DNA of 45,164 nucleotides from Clostridiales bacterium (GCA_014799475.1 JAAVHX010000002.1:1-45164), one strand, 5' to 3'; numbered from the stretch's first letter, positions 15,812 through 25,145 are shown. Program-made: numbers and translations. Notes: a model not told the origin generated them from the letters alone.

Positions 15812-16564
15812 TCACAGCTGCGCCGCCGCCTCCAGCGCCACCCGCAGATACTTCTCATAGTCGGAAGCGGGCACCGCCCCCAGGGTGCGGGCGTCCCACG
15901 CCTCCCCGTCCAGGCTGTCCTCGGCGTAGAAGAACTCGTACACCTCCGCCCCCCGGAATTGTGCCACCGCCATGACGGAGGCGCACTCCATGTCCACGGC
16001 GACGCAGCCGTCGGCGCGGCGCTTTTCCATGTTGTTCCGGGTCTCCCGGTAGAGGGCGTCGGTGGTCCACACCCGGCCCTTCACATAGGGGAGCTTCAGC
16101 TCGTCAAAGACCTCCCCCAGCCGCGCCGCCGTGGGCACATCCACATAGTCGCCCACGGGCAGATAGTGGTAGCTGACGCCCTCGTCCCGGTAGGCGGCGG
16201 TGGGCAGGATAAAGCGTCCGGCGGCAAGGGCCGCGTCCAGCACGCCGCAGGCGCCGTAGAGCAGAACCTTTTTCGCGCCCAGAGCCAGCACTTCCTCCAG
16301 CAGTCCCGCCGTGCCCGCCCCGCCGATGAGGGTCTGGAACACGCCGATGTCCCTGCCATGCCAGCAAAGCTTGTAGACCGGGATGGGCCACCCGCCCCGG
16401 AGTGTGGCGGCGACCTCCGTCTCGCAGATGTCCCGCAGGGTCTGGAGGGACTTCTCCTCAAAGGTCATGATGACGGTCTCCGGGAAGCCGTCCACCGGAC
16501 GGTACATGGCGGAAGGAGGAATGATTTCCTCAGAATTGGGGTCAAAGGTATCAAATAAGCTCAT
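15812..16564 (-). CDS. nucleoside phosphorylase family protein
   Basis: 250 aa of the PNP/UDP phosphorylase fold: LIGGAGTAGLLEEVLALGAKKVLLYGACG (about 79-107; substrate and phosphate loop) and VAVDMECASVMAVAQFRG (about 188-205; the ME(C/S)A nucleoside-ribose site). The family splits ribonucleosides with phosphate, feeding salvage. Uridine or purine specificity cannot be decided from the sequence. AAAGGAGCG lies before ATG 16564; polA ends 16 bp upstream, so it is in a run with polA. Confidence 0.85.
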   Translation of the reverse strand: MSLFDTFDPNSEEIIPPSAMYRPVDGFPETVIMTFEEKSLQTLRDICETEVAATLRGGWPIPVYKLCWHGRDIGVFQTLIGGAGTAGLLEEVLALGAKKVLLYGACGVLDAALAAGRFILPTAAYRDEGVSYHYLPVGDYVDVPTAARLGEVFDELKLPYVKGRVWTTDALYRETRNNMEKRRADGCVAVDMECASVMAVAQFRGAEVYEFFYAEDSLDGEAWDARTLGAVPASDYEKYLRVALEAAAQL

Positions 16565-16579
16565 GTCGAGCGCTCCTTT

Positions 16580-19264
16580 CTAATGTGTCTCCGCCCAGGT
16601 GCGGCCCGCCTTCGCGTCGGCCACCAGCGGCACGGACAGCGCCGCGACCCCCTCCATCTCCTCCTGGAGCAGGGCCTTGACCTGTTCCGCCTCCTCTTCG
16701 GGGCATTCCACGATCAGCTCGTCGTGGACCTGGAGGACTAAGCGGGCCTCCAGCCCCTCCGAGCGCAGGCGGCTATCCACCTTTATCATGGCCAGCTTGA
16801 TGATGTCGGCGGCGGTGCCCTGGATGGGCATATTCAGCGCCACCCGCTCGCCAAAGGACCGGGTGTTGAAGTTGGAGCTTTTCAGCTCCGGCAGCCAGCG
16901 CCGCCGCCCGTACATGGTGGACACAAAGCCGTCCTCCCGGCCCCGCTCCACCACCCGGTCCATGTAGGAGCGCACGCCGGAATAGTGCTCGAAATACTTC
17001 TCCATATACTCCTTGGCCTGGGGGACGGACACGTGGATGTCCTCGGACAGGGAGTAGGCGGAGATGCCGTACACAATGCCAAAGTTCACGGCCTTCGCCG
17101 CCCGGCGCAGCTCGGCGGGCACCTCATCCTGAGGAAGCCCGAACACCTGGGAGGCGGTGACGGTGTGGATGTCCACGCCGCTGTGGAAGCCGTCGATCAT
17201 GGCGCTGTCCCCGGACATATGGGCAAGCAGGCGCAGCTCGATCTGGGAGTAGTCCGCGTCCACCAGCACCCTGCCCGCCGGAGCCACGAACATCTTCCGC
17301 ATTTCCGCCCCCAGCGGGGTGCGGACGGGGATATTCTGCAAATTGGGCTCGGTGGAGGACAGCCGCCCGGTAGCGGTGACGGTGTTCTGGAAGCTGGTGT
17401 GGATGCGCCCGTCGGCGGCAATGACCTTGCCCAGTCCCTCCACATAGGTGGAGTTCAGCTTGGTGAGCTGGCGGTAGTCCAGCACCTTGCCCACGATGGC
17501 GTGCTTGGGGCGGAGCTTCTCCATCACGTCCACATTGGTGGAGTAGCCCGTCTTGGTTTTCTTGACCGGGGGCAGGCCCAGCTTGTCAAACAGGATGTGT
17601 CCCAGCTGCTTGGGGGAGAGGATGTTGAACTTCTCCCCGGCCAGCTCGTAGATCTCCGCCGTCAGGGTGTCGATGCCGGTCTGGAGCTGTTTGCCGAAAT
17701 CACTGAGCGCCTGCCCGTCCACCAGCACGCCGATGCGCTCCATCCGGGCCAGCACCGGGCACAGGGGCAGCTCAATATCCGTGAGGACGGACATCAGGCC
17801 GAATTCCTCCAGCTTGGGCTTAAACAGCTCGTAAAACGCCTCGATCCAGGCCACGTCCTCATACCAGGCGGTCTGGGCCTTCAGGCCGTCATCCAGCAGG
17901 GAGAAGGCCGTCTCGTCCTTGTAGGCGGCGTTCAGCTCCACTTCCTTCTTGAAGTAGGACATGGCCAATTTGCGCAGCTCGTAGCTGCCCGCGGTCGGGT
18001 CCAGCAGGTAGGCGGCAAGCTCGGTGTCGAACACAAAGCCGTCCGGGTCAACGCCCTCGTCCAGCAGGGCGCGGCACAGCTCCTTGACGCCGTGGGCGAT
18101 CTTTTTTACTGTAGGGCCGAACAGCGCGGCCAGCAGGGCGTGGTAGTCCCCCTCATAGCGGCTGGCCCGGATGTCGTAGAGGTATGCCTGCTTCCCGTCG
18201 TCCTCGGACAGGGACACCGCGACGCCCGCCAGCCCGGGCAGGGGCAGGACGGTGACGTATTCCGCCGCCTCCCATTTTTGGAGGGCTGCTTGGAAGTCCT
18301 GCCCGGTGAGTACGTCCATGCTAGTTACCCGGACCTCCACCGGCTCCGCCTCGGGGGTGGAAACCGAGGGGCCGGGGGTGAGCTTCAGCTTGTCGATCAG
18401 TTTGGTGAACTCCAGGTTCAGCAGCTTTTCATAGAGGGCGGGGCCGTTGAAGGGCCGGCGCGCCGCCTGTGCCGGGTCAAAGTCCATGGGCGCGTCGCAG
18501 CGGATGGTGGCCAGGTCGTAGCACATTTGGGCGCTTTCCTTGCCTTCGGCCAGCTTTTTCACCAAGCCGGGTTTGGCGGCCACGTTGGGGGCGGAGCAGA
18601 TGTCCGGCATATGGTCATAGAGATGCTCGATGGTGTGGTAAAGTTGTATCAGGGCCATGGCGGTCTTTTCCCCCACGCCCTTCACGCCGGGATAGTTGTC
18701 GGAGGAGTCCCCCATCAGCGCCTTGAGGTCGATGAGGTGGATGGGGTCGAAGCCGTATTCCTCCCGGAAGCCATCGGGGGTGACGTTGCGGGTGGTGGTC
18801 TGGCCCATGCGGGTGGTGACCAGCTTGACGGTGGTGCGCTCGTCGATGAGCTGGAGGGCGTCCTTGTCCCCGGTGACGATGACAGTGTCGCCCCCTTGGG
18901 CGGCGTTCACCCTTGACATGGTGCCCAGCAGGTCGTCCGCCTCCCAGCCCTCCAGCTCGTAGCGGCGGATGTTCATGGCGTCCAGCACCTCCTTCAGCAC
19001 CGGCATCTGGACGGCCAGCTCCTCCGGCATTCCCTTGCGCTGGGCCTTATAGCCCTCGTAAGCCTGGTGGCGGAAGGTGGGGCCGCGCATATCGAAGGCC
19101 ACCGCCAGCCCCTCGGGCTGCTCCTCGTCCAGCAGCTTGAACAGGATGTTGAGGAAGCCGAAAATGGCGTTGGTGGGCAGGCCCTCCCGGGTGGTCAGGT
19201 TCTGGCTGACGCCGTAAAAGGCCCGGTTGACGATGGAATTGCCGTCGATGACCATGAGCTTCAT
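16580..19264 (-). CDS. polA: DNA polymerase I
   Basis: Repair and Okazaki-fragment polymerase, 894 aa. The 5'-3' exonuclease domain (about 1-290) has LMVIDGNSIVNRAFYG and the metal-binding VTGDKDALQL (about 131). A middle 3'-5' exonuclease fold (about 310-470) keeps FDTELAAYLLDP but lacks the DxE pair, so proofreading is probably lost, as in many Firmicutes. The polymerase domain has motif A VDADYSQIELRLLAH (about 665), motif B AKAVNFGIVYG (about 715) and motif C QVHDELIVE (about 845). I take ATG 19264 with AGAGGTG six bases away; an in-frame GTG at 19273 overlaps the ribosome site. Confidence 0.96.
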   Translation of the reverse strand: MKLMVIDGNSIVNRAFYGVSQNLTTREGLPTNAIFGFLNILFKLLDEEQPEGLAVAFDMRGPTFRHQAYEGYKAQRKGMPEELAVQMPVLKEVLDAMNIRRYELEGWEADDLLGTMSRVNAAQGGDTVIVTGDKDALQLIDERTTVKLVTTRMGQTTTRNVTPDGFREEYGFDPIHLIDLKALMGDSSDNYPGVKGVGEKTAMALIQLYHTIEHLYDHMPDICSAPNVAAKPGLVKKLAEGKESAQMCYDLATIRCDAPMDFDPAQAARRPFNGPALYEKLLNLEFTKLIDKLKLTPGPSVSTPEAEPVEVRVTSMDVLTGQDFQAALQKWEAAEYVTVLPLPGLAGVAVSLSEDDGKQAYLYDIRASRYEGDYHALLAALFGPTVKKIAHGVKELCRALLDEGVDPDGFVFDTELAAYLLDPTAGSYELRKLAMSYFKKEVELNAAYKDETAFSLLDDGLKAQTAWYEDVAWIEAFYELFKPKLEEFGLMSVLTDIELPLCPVLARMERIGVLVDGQALSDFGKQLQTGIDTLTAEIYELAGEKFNILSPKQLGHILFDKLGLPPVKKTKTGYSTNVDVMEKLRPKHAIVGKVLDYRQLTKLNSTYVEGLGKVIAADGRIHTSFQNTVTATGRLSSTEPNLQNIPVRTPLGAEMRKMFVAPAGRVLVDADYSQIELRLLAHMSGDSAMIDGFHSGVDIHTVTASQVFGLPQDEVPAELRRAAKAVNFGIVYGISAYSLSEDIHVSVPQAKEYMEKYFEHYSGVRSYMDRVVERGREDGFVSTMYGRRRWLPELKSSNFNTRSFGERVALNMPIQGTAADIIKLAMIKVDSRLRSEGLEARLVLQVHDELIVECPEEEAEQVKALLQEEMEGVAALSVPLVADAKAGRTWAETH

Positions 19265-19292
19265 AGGGGACACCTCTCAATTTGAATAATAT

Positions 19293-19321
19293 AGTATACC
19301 ACTTTGGATGAGAACGCGCAA
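19293..19321 (-). promoter_or_regulatory. polA promoter
   Basis: TTGCGC (19321-19316), 17-bp spacer, TATACT (19298-19293) on the minus strand. Confidence 0.65.
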
Positions 19322-19334
19322 GGGAGCAGCCCTG

Positions 19335-19426
19335 GAAAAAGAAAAAGCCAACACCCCTCAGGATGTTGGCAAGTCCCGCCGCAGGTTCGGGGTGCTGCCG
19401 CCCCGAAAAACGCGATTTCATTCAGC
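19335..19426 (-). ncRNA. candidate ~90-nt small RNA between polA and the nucleoside kinase gene
   Basis: On the minus strand a promoter (TTGGCT, 17 bp, TAATAT, 19461-19433) is followed by two hairpins: TTCGGGG/CCCCGAA (19407-19386) and GCCAACA/TGTTGGC (19370-19347), then TTTTTCTTTTT. That is a complete transcription unit with no good ORF, and polA has its own promoter after the terminator. It does not show the SRP RNA signature or any riboswitch that I know. The 5' end is predicted, not seen. Confidence 0.55.
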
Positions 19427-19432
19427 ATTGTC

Positions 19433-19461
19433 ATATTAGCAGACTTTGGGGCAAAAGCCAA
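19433..19461 (-). promoter_or_regulatory. promoter of candidate small RNA
   Basis: TTGGCT (19461-19456), 17-bp spacer, TAATAT (19438-19433). Confidence 0.55.
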
Positions 19462-19500
19462 GGGGCGAAACATCCTTGTATTTTCCCGCAAAATGTCGTA

Positions 19501-19509
19501 TGATATAAT
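19501..19509 (+). promoter_or_regulatory. extended -10 promoter of nucleoside kinase gene
   Basis: TGATATAAT with TATAAT at 19504-19509, about 80 bp before the start. No good -35 box at 17 bp. Confidence 0.55.
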
Positions 19510-19587
19510 CAGTTGAAAAGAACGCGCGCGGGAAGCAGGTAAACCCGCTGTCTCAGCGGGAAGATGATACATAAAGGAGGTCATCCC

Positions 19588-21258
19588 ATGGAAGAGAAGA
19601 GAATGCTGACAGTCACCGTGGACGGCGTGGAGTATGCCTATCCCCGCGGGACGCCCTACCGCGCCATCGCGGCAGATTTTCAAAGCCGGTTCCCCTATGA
19701 CATCCTGCTGGTCAACCGGGACGGGAAGCTGTGCGAGCTCCACAAAGTGCTGGATCGGGACTGCTCGCTGAAAATGGTCACCGCCCAGGATGTGCCCGGC
19801 ATCCAGACCTATGAGCGCAGCGCCCTTTTCCTGCTGCTGAAGGCCTTCTACGACGTGGCGGGCCGGGAAAACGTGGACCGCGTCTCCGTGGGCTACTCCC
19901 TCAGCCGCGCCCTCTTTCTCCGCGCCAAGGGCGCCTTTACCCTGGATCAGGCCCTGCTGGACCGGGTGGAGGGGCGGATGCGGGAGCTGTCCGCCCAGGC
20001 GCTTCCCATCGAAAAGAAGTCCATCAACACCGACGACGCCATGGAGCTGTTCCGCCGGGAGGGCCTGCTCCACAAGGCCCAGCTGCTCAGCTTCCGGGTC
20101 AACTCCCACGTCAACGTCTACTCCCTGGACGGCTTTGTGGACTATTTCTATGGCTACATGGTGCCGGACACCAGCTACATCAAGTGCTTCGGCCTGGAGC
20201 TGTTTGAGGACGGCTTCATCCTGCGCCTGCCCACTCTGAAGAATCCCAGCCAGTTAGGGGAGTTCCGCCCCTCCATGAAGGTATTCCAAGCGCTGTCTGA
20301 ATCCACCCGGCGCTGTGAGGCGCTGGGCGCCTCCAGCGTGGCGGATTTGAACACCACCATCGCCCAGGGCGGCGCCACGCCGCTGATCCTGGCCTACGAG
20401 GCCATGATGGAGAAACGGATCGGCGACATCGCCGCCGAGATCGCCAGCCGGAAGGACGTCCGCTTCGTCATGATCGCGGGCCCATCCTCCTCTGGCAAGA
20501 CCACCTTCTCCCACCGGCTGTCCACCCAGCTGCGCTCCTGCGGCCTGCACCCCCACGCCATCGCCACCGACAACTATTTTGTGAACCGGGACAAAACGCC
20601 GAAGGACGAAAACGGCAATTACGACTTCGAGGGCCTGGGGGCCATGGACGTGGAGCAGTTCAACACGGATATGGTGCGGCTGCTGAACGGAGAGACGGTG
20701 GAGATGCCCTCCTACAATTTCAAAAAGGGAGCCCGGGAATATAACGGCAATTTCCTCACCCTGAAGGAGGGCGACGTGCTGGTCATCGAGGGCATCCACT
20801 GCCTCAATGACCAATTTACCTACGCGCTGCCCCGGGAGAGCAAATACCGCATCTACATCAGCTGCCTCACCACGCTGAACATCGACGACCACAACCGCAT
20901 CCCCACCACCGACGCCCGCCTGCTGCGGCGCATCGAGCGGGACGCCCGGACCCGGGGCTACAGTGCCCAGGCCACCATCAAAATGTGGCCCTCCGTCCGG
21001 CGGGGGGAGGAGAACAACATCTTCCCCTTCCAGGACAGCGCGGACGTGATCTTCAACTCGGCCCTGATCTACGAGACGGCCCTGCTGAAGCCCTACGTCC
21101 AGCCCCTGCTGTTCGGCGTCCCCCGGGACAGCGAGGAGTACATCGAGGCCAAGCGGCTGCTGAAGTTCCTGAACTACTTCCTGCCCATCCCCGCGGACGA
21201 CATCCCCAAGACCTCTCTCATGCGAGAGTTCATCGGCGGGGGCTGCTACCACGTCTGA
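19588..21258 (+). CDS. TGS-domain nucleoside kinase (uridine kinase-like)
   Basis: 556 aa in three parts: an N-terminal TGS domain (about 1-70), a region like the second additional domain of threonyl-tRNA synthetase (about 75-235; FLLLKAFYDVAGRENVDRVS), and a C-terminal P-loop kinase of the phosphoribulokinase/uridine kinase family (about 285-500) with Walker A GPSSSGKT (298-305), ATDNYFVNRD (about 328) and LVIEGIHCLND (about 394-404). Such proteins phosphorylate nucleosides, probably uridine or cytidine; why they carry ThrRS domains is unknown. AAGGAGG (about 19574-19580) lies before ATG 19588. It is monocistronic with its own promoter and terminator. Confidence 0.9.
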   Translation: MEEKRMLTVTVDGVEYAYPRGTPYRAIAADFQSRFPYDILLVNRDGKLCELHKVLDRDCSLKMVTAQDVPGIQTYERSALFLLLKAFYDVAGRENVDRVSVGYSLSRALFLRAKGAFTLDQALLDRVEGRMRELSAQALPIEKKSINTDDAMELFRREGLLHKAQLLSFRVNSHVNVYSLDGFVDYFYGYMVPDTSYIKCFGLELFEDGFILRLPTLKNPSQLGEFRPSMKVFQALSESTRRCEALGASSVADLNTTIAQGGATPLILAYEAMMEKRIGDIAAEIASRKDVRFVMIAGPSSSGKTTFSHRLSTQLRSCGLHPHAIATDNYFVNRDKTPKDENGNYDFEGLGAMDVEQFNTDMVRLLNGETVEMPSYNFKKGAREYNGNFLTLKEGDVLVIEGIHCLNDQFTYALPRESKYRIYISCLTTLNIDDHNRIPTTDARLLRRIERDARTRGYSAQATIKMWPSVRRGEENNIFPFQDSADVIFNSALIYETALLKPYVQPLLFGVPRDSEEYIEAKRLLKFLNYFLPIPADDIPKTSLMREFIGGGCYHV

Positions 21259-21266
21259 GCTGAACA

Positions 21267-21310
21267 AACACCGCCCCTCGATCCAATGGATCGAGGGGCG
21301 GTGTTCTTTT
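21267..21310. terminator. strong bidirectional terminator
   Basis: A 19-bp perfect inverted repeat (21267-21285 with 21287-21305) followed by CTTTTT, and with an A-rich side for the minus strand. It separates the convergent nucleoside kinase and O-acetylation operons. Confidence 0.9.
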
Positions 21311-22893
21311 TATCCTTCCGCTGTCAGCGTGACCCCGGAATAGCGCAGGTGTACCCCGGCAGTCTCGCCGGGCATCCCGCTGTAGATCAAAAGCTGAAGC
21401 TGATCGCCGCCCTCTTTGGGCGTGAAAAAGCTCCAGGAATAGCCGTGCTCCTCTCCGTACTCCAGGTCGATGACCCCATATTCGATGGCGCTGCTGGTGG
21501 AGGCGTTGTACAGCAGTGTACCGACGCTGGCCGGGCCGCCCTCAAGCAGCTCCGCACCATCGAACCGCAGCGTATACCGCTTCCCATACTCCAGCCCGTC
21601 CGCCACCACCGCGAAATTGTACTGGTTTTCGCTGGCGGGCAGCTCGATCACGTCCTCTTCCACTACGACCTGGGGCTCGCCCAGCGCGCTCTCCCACGCG
21701 GCGGTGGCCGCGCAGCCAAAGTCGGTATAGCCCACCGATGTGCCCACCATATCGGCGCTGATCATCACCATCACGAGATCCGGCTGGCACATGGTGATAT
21801 ATTCCGACACATTGCACGAGGTCATGTAGCGCGGATCCAGCACATGGACCTCCTGGAACATCGTGGAGAAATAGGCCTGCATGGGCAGGGTGAAGCTGTC
21901 CTTGATCATCACGACCTTCAGCTTGTTGGGCGCGGCGGCGTTCCGGTGCTGGACCACAGGGTAGTCGCCGCCGATATAGACGCAGTACGGGCTGAGCTTG
22001 AACAGATCCCGCCGTTCAATGTGCTCCATCCTCAGGACCGCGTCGGAGAAATCGCCATGATAGAACCCATAGTGGATCATGGGTACCGCGCAGGACATCT
22101 CCGTCTCAAACTTTGGCGTATAGTAGGTGATGTCGTCCACGCCGCCGAAAAAGGCGCCCACCCGCTTCCCCTGGGAGCCCAGGAACCAATCCTGATAGCT
22201 GTGGGCCTCCCACTGATTTGGGTCGGTATAGGTCATATCGACGGACTGCTCCGGAACCAGCCGGGCCAGACGCTCCACGATGATGGGGAACGCCTTTAGG
22301 GCGGCGGCGCACGTCCAATGATGGTCGGTGGCAAAGAAATTCTCGGTGGCCGCCTCCGGCGTGGCGCTGAGCGCGGGGCGCAGGTCGCAGGTGGGTACGC
22401 CGCCCGCCTCCAGCCTCCGCAGCAGCTCGTCGGCGTTGCCATTGGCGGGATAGTCCATGCCGTCGGGCATCAGCTCGTCCTCCGCGTCCACCTTGCAGGG
22501 CGCCTGCACATACAGGAGCGGGATGCCCCTGTCCGCCAAAAATTCGTTGAATTCAATGAGATTGTCGGCGGTGGGGTCCATGTCCTTCTGGTAGGACGGG
22601 AACGTCAGCATTCCGTTGTCCAGCCGGATGACGCCATTGCACAGCCGCTGCCCCAGCGCCCGGGAAAACAGCCCATTCAGGTTGACGAACGCCGTTTTTT
22701 CCCGGGTAGCGCCGGTATACGCGGCCTGCACCTCCTGGACAAACTGGGGGAAATTGCTGTCCCCTTTCGCCAGCGCCTTCGCCGGGGCGAAAAGCGCCCG
22801 GATATTCAAAAGCATGACGGCGGCAAGGAATCCCAGCACGGCGACGGTGAGGACACCGGCGGCCGACGGCTTTCCACGCTTTTTGTTCTCCAT
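21310..22893 (-). CDS. AlgJ/AlgX-like (DHHW-type) O-acetyltransferase-associated protein
   Basis: 527 aa with one N-terminal membrane anchor (about 12-33) and a large outer domain. ENFFATDHHWTCAAALKAFP (about 184-203) holds the Asp190-His191 pair of the SGNH-like AlgJ/AlgX fold; the Ser of such sites would be in VVMIKDSFTLP (about 327-337). With the MBOAT partner next door, it probably receives acetyl groups across the membrane and adds them to an extracellular polysaccharide. The C-terminal ~110 residues look like a beta-sandwich, perhaps carbohydrate-binding. The stop adjoins the shared terminator, making it the last gene of the operon. Confidence 0.87.
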   Translation of the reverse strand: MENKKRGKPSAAGVLTVAVLGFLAAVMLLNIRALFAPAKALAKGDSNFPQFVQEVQAAYTGATREKTAFVNLNGLFSRALGQRLCNGVIRLDNGMLTFPSYQKDMDPTADNLIEFNEFLADRGIPLLYVQAPCKVDAEDELMPDGMDYPANGNADELLRRLEAGGVPTCDLRPALSATPEAATENFFATDHHWTCAAALKAFPIIVERLARLVPEQSVDMTYTDPNQWEAHSYQDWFLGSQGKRVGAFFGGVDDITYYTPKFETEMSCAVPMIHYGFYHGDFSDAVLRMEHIERRDLFKLSPYCVYIGGDYPVVQHRNAAAPNKLKVVMIKDSFTLPMQAYFSTMFQEVHVLDPRYMTSCNVSEYITMCQPDLVMVMISADMVGTSVGYTDFGCAATAAWESALGEPQVVVEEDVIELPASENQYNFAVVADGLEYGKRYTLRFDGAELLEGGPASVGTLLYNASTSSAIEYGVIDLEYGEEHGYSWSFFTPKEGGDQLQLLIYSGMPGETAGVHLRYSGVTLTAEG

Positions 22894-22925
22894 ATCCGAC
22901 TCACGCCCCTTTCCGGCTGTTCTTC

Positions 22926-24347
22926 TTAAAAGTTGAAATAGATGAACGGATTATGGGCGTTCATCTCCAAATAGGAGACCCCCACCAGGAACAAAAGAAA
23001 CTGCACGGTGCAGGCGATCCCATTGCACACCGACGCGGCGGCGGGGCCACGGGCGGACAGCCGTTCCCGCAGGATCCTCCAGACCGGGGTGGAGCAGATG
23101 AGCCCCGCCGCCAGGACGGTGAAGCACTCCCGGAACTGGCTCCGGAACGTGTCGTCCACCAGCGCGTTGCCCGCCGCCCCGAACATGGAGCGTAGATAGA
23201 TCAGGGCCGAGGGAAGATCCGCCGCGCGGAACAGCACCCAGCCGAACATGACCACCAGCAGGGTAAACACCTGATACAGTCCGGCGGCGGCAACCGGCTT
23301 CGCCAGACGCTGGGGCAGGGACAGCAGCTTTTCCACCGTGATCAGCACCCCATACAGCAGGCCCCACACGATGAAGTTCCAGCTGGCGCCGTGCCACACG
23401 CCCGTGGCCAGCCACACCACGAACAGGTTGAACACCAGCCGCAGCTTGCTGCCCACCCTGGAGCCGCCCAGCGGAAAATAGATATAGTCCCGGAACCAGG
23501 AGCCCAGCGAGATGTGCCACCTCCGCCAGAACTCGGTCACGGTTTTGGAGATATAGGGATAGTTGAAATTCTCCAGGAAGTGGAAGCCGAACATCTCGCC
23601 CAGTCCGATGGCCATTTCCGAATACCCGCAGAAGTCAAAGAAGATCTGCAAAGAGTAGCACACCGCCCCCAGCCATGCCAGGGCGACGCTGGGCGTTCCG
23701 GCGCTGAAGGCCGCGTCCGCGGCCTGTGACAGCAGGTTGGCCAGCAGCATCTTCTTGTTGAAGCCGTAGAGGAAGCGGAGCATCCCGCCGCAAAAGCCCT
23801 CCCAGGTCACCCGGCGCTCGTTGATCTGATCCTCAATGGTGGTGTAGCGCACAATGGGCCCGGCGATCAGCTGGGGGAACAGGGCGATGTACAGCCCCAG
23901 ATAGGCCGGGTTTTTCTGCACCGGCGTCCCCCGGTACACGTCGATCACATAGCTGACCGATTGGAAAGTAAAGAAGGAGATCCCGATGGGAAGCACAAAG
24001 GAGGTGACCGGGATATTCGCGCCGGGCGCCAAGCTGTGGATGGTTCCGGTGACGAAATTCATGTATTTGTACACGAACAAAATGCCCAGATCCACACAGA
24101 TCGCGATGGCGAGGACCAGCCTGCGCAGGGCGGTCCCCACGTCCAATTCCGCAATGCGCAGGGCCATCAAATAGTTCCACAGGATGGAAAACAGCATGAC
24201 GACAACGAATTTGGGCTCACCCCACGCGTAAAAGAACAGGCTCGCCAACAGAAGCCAATAGTTGCGCGCCTTTGTGGGCAGCAAAAAGTAGAAACCCAGC
24301 GTCAATGGAAAAAACATAAACAGAAATTCCATACTGGTGAAAAGCAT
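22926..24347 (-). CDS. MBOAT-family O-acyltransferase (AlgI/DltB-like)
   Basis: 473 aa with many membrane segments. The MBOAT core is clear: LPIGISFFTFQSVSYVIDVYRG (about 121-142), FFDFCGYSEMAIGLGEMFGF (about 236-255), FWRRWHISLGSWFRDYIYFPLGGS (about 276-299) and GVWHGASWNFIVWG with catalytic His319. It moves acyl groups from a cytoplasmic donor to the outside, here presumably for O-acetylation of a wall or capsule polysaccharide together with the AlgJ/X-like protein 32 bp downstream. AAGGAGGGAC precedes ATG 24347. Confidence 0.93.
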   Translation of the reverse strand: MLFTSMEFLFMFFPLTLGFYFLLPTKARNYWLLLASLFFYAWGEPKFVVVMLFSILWNYLMALRIAELDVGTALRRLVLAIAICVDLGILFVYKYMNFVTGTIHSLAPGANIPVTSFVLPIGISFFTFQSVSYVIDVYRGTPVQKNPAYLGLYIALFPQLIAGPIVRYTTIEDQINERRVTWEGFCGGMLRFLYGFNKKMLLANLLSQAADAAFSAGTPSVALAWLGAVCYSLQIFFDFCGYSEMAIGLGEMFGFHFLENFNYPYISKTVTEFWRRWHISLGSWFRDYIYFPLGGSRVGSKLRLVFNLFVVWLATGVWHGASWNFIVWGLLYGVLITVEKLLSLPQRLAKPVAAAGLYQVFTLLVVMFGWVLFRAADLPSALIYLRSMFGAAGNALVDDTFRSQFRECFTVLAAGLICSTPVWRILRERLSARGPAAASVCNGIACTVQFLLFLVGVSYLEMNAHNPFIYFNF

Positions 24348-24398
24348 GGGCTTGTCCCTCCTTTCTCCCCAGGCGGCTTTGGCCCGCGTTCGGGGACG

Positions 24399-24755
24399 TT
24401 ATTCCCGCTCCGGCGGGTCTTGCCGCGAGCCGGCCTGGTCCCGCTCTCCCCGCAGCTCAAAGTGGATCAGCAGGCTCAGCAGGGCGCGCAGCGCGATCAC
24501 CGCCCCCAGGATCAGCAGCTCGCTCATCTCCCGCACCAGCACCGTTTTCAAAATCTCCGCCGCCATTTTGAACTCCAGTGCTGTGGCCAGGCCGTTGGCC
24601 AGCTCCACCTTGAAATCGAATTCACGGTGGAGCAAAATGGTTTGCAGATATTCCCAGAACGCGTGGAGCGCGCTGAAGCACACCACAAAAATGCCCATCA
24701 GCTCCAAAAAGGATGTGATGGTGGGCAGTATGGCCTCGATCAGCTCTTCCAGCAT
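24399..24755 (-). CDS. DUF1622 membrane protein, 118 aa
   Basis: Three predicted membrane helices: about 6-30, 44-63 (weak) and 72-95 (MSELLILGAVIALRALLSLLIHF). FDFKVELANGLATALEFKMAAEILKTVL (about 45-72) is the DUF1622 core. The function of the family is unknown. AGAGGTGAA precedes ATG 24755; the longer frame to 24992 has no ribosome site. It is the first gene of the O-acetylation operon, 51 bp before the MBOAT start, so it may assist that process, but this is only context. Confidence 0.8.
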   Translation of the reverse strand: MLEELIEAILPTITSFLELMGIFVVCFSALHAFWEYLQTILLHREFDFKVELANGLATALEFKMAAEILKTVLVREMSELLILGAVIALRALLSLLIHFELRGERDQAGSRQDPPERE

Positions 24756-24861
24756 CGCCAGTTCACCTCTTTCCCATAAGATTGACCTTCGCCGCCGCGT
24801 TTCATACAGCATGTTCCAGTCGTATAACATTGTTGCAAGCCGCCATGCGGCATTTCTCGGT

Positions 24862-24890
24862 ATTATAGCAGAAAATGGTGAAAACCACAA
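24862..24890 (-). promoter_or_regulatory. promoter of O-acetylation operon
   Basis: TTGTGG (24890-24885), 17-bp spacer, TATAAT (24867-24862). Confidence 0.65.
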
Positions 24891-24948
24891 GGGGTAATCA
24901 TGCGGTGAGCAGCTCTCCCCATCTGTTAAGCAGAATGGCACAGCCTCC

Positions 24949-24977
24949 TTGACAATTATCCAAAGATGGGGTATTCT
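24949..24977 (+). promoter_or_regulatory. promoter upstream of tRNA-Ser
   Basis: TTGACA (24949-24954), 17-bp spacer, TATTCT (24972-24977), about 170 bp before the tRNA, reading first through the decayed tRNA copy. Confidence 0.65.
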
Positions 24978-25070
24978 ATTCAATGTGGTCACAGAGGCGT
25001 GCTCAGCTGGCTTGAAATCATGCGGGTCAGGAGGGCGGCTCGTGACAGGAAGCGTTTGGAATCAATATGC

Positions 25071-25112
25071 AGCGGTATCGAAGTGGTCATAACGGGGCTG
25101 ACTCGAAATCAA
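25071..25112 (+). pseudogene. decayed 5' part of a second tRNA-Ser
   Basis: This stretch matches 25148-25189 of the intact tRNA-Ser almost base for base, including the D-arm, GGTATCGAAGTGG and the CGA anticodon loop. The anticodon stem has mismatches, and the variable arm, T-arm and acceptor 3' half are missing. The offset from the intact copy is 77 bp, as in a tandem tRNA pair or a remnant of an older insertion. Confidence 0.7.
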
Positions 25113-25145
25113 ATAATCTATCCGGGAAACTGAATATTCATGCAC

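Noticed and set aside
16985-18916. 643-aa ORF antisense to polA
   Set aside because: Same reason: a GC-rich shadow of an intact DNA polymerase I gene.
19335-19461. SRP (4.5S) RNA
   Set aside because: The conserved GGAAGCAGC-type tetraloop region of SRP RNA is not present.
24756-24992. N-terminal extension of the DUF1622 protein
   Set aside because: It would run through the promoter (24890-24862), and the ATG at 24755 has a proper ribosome site.
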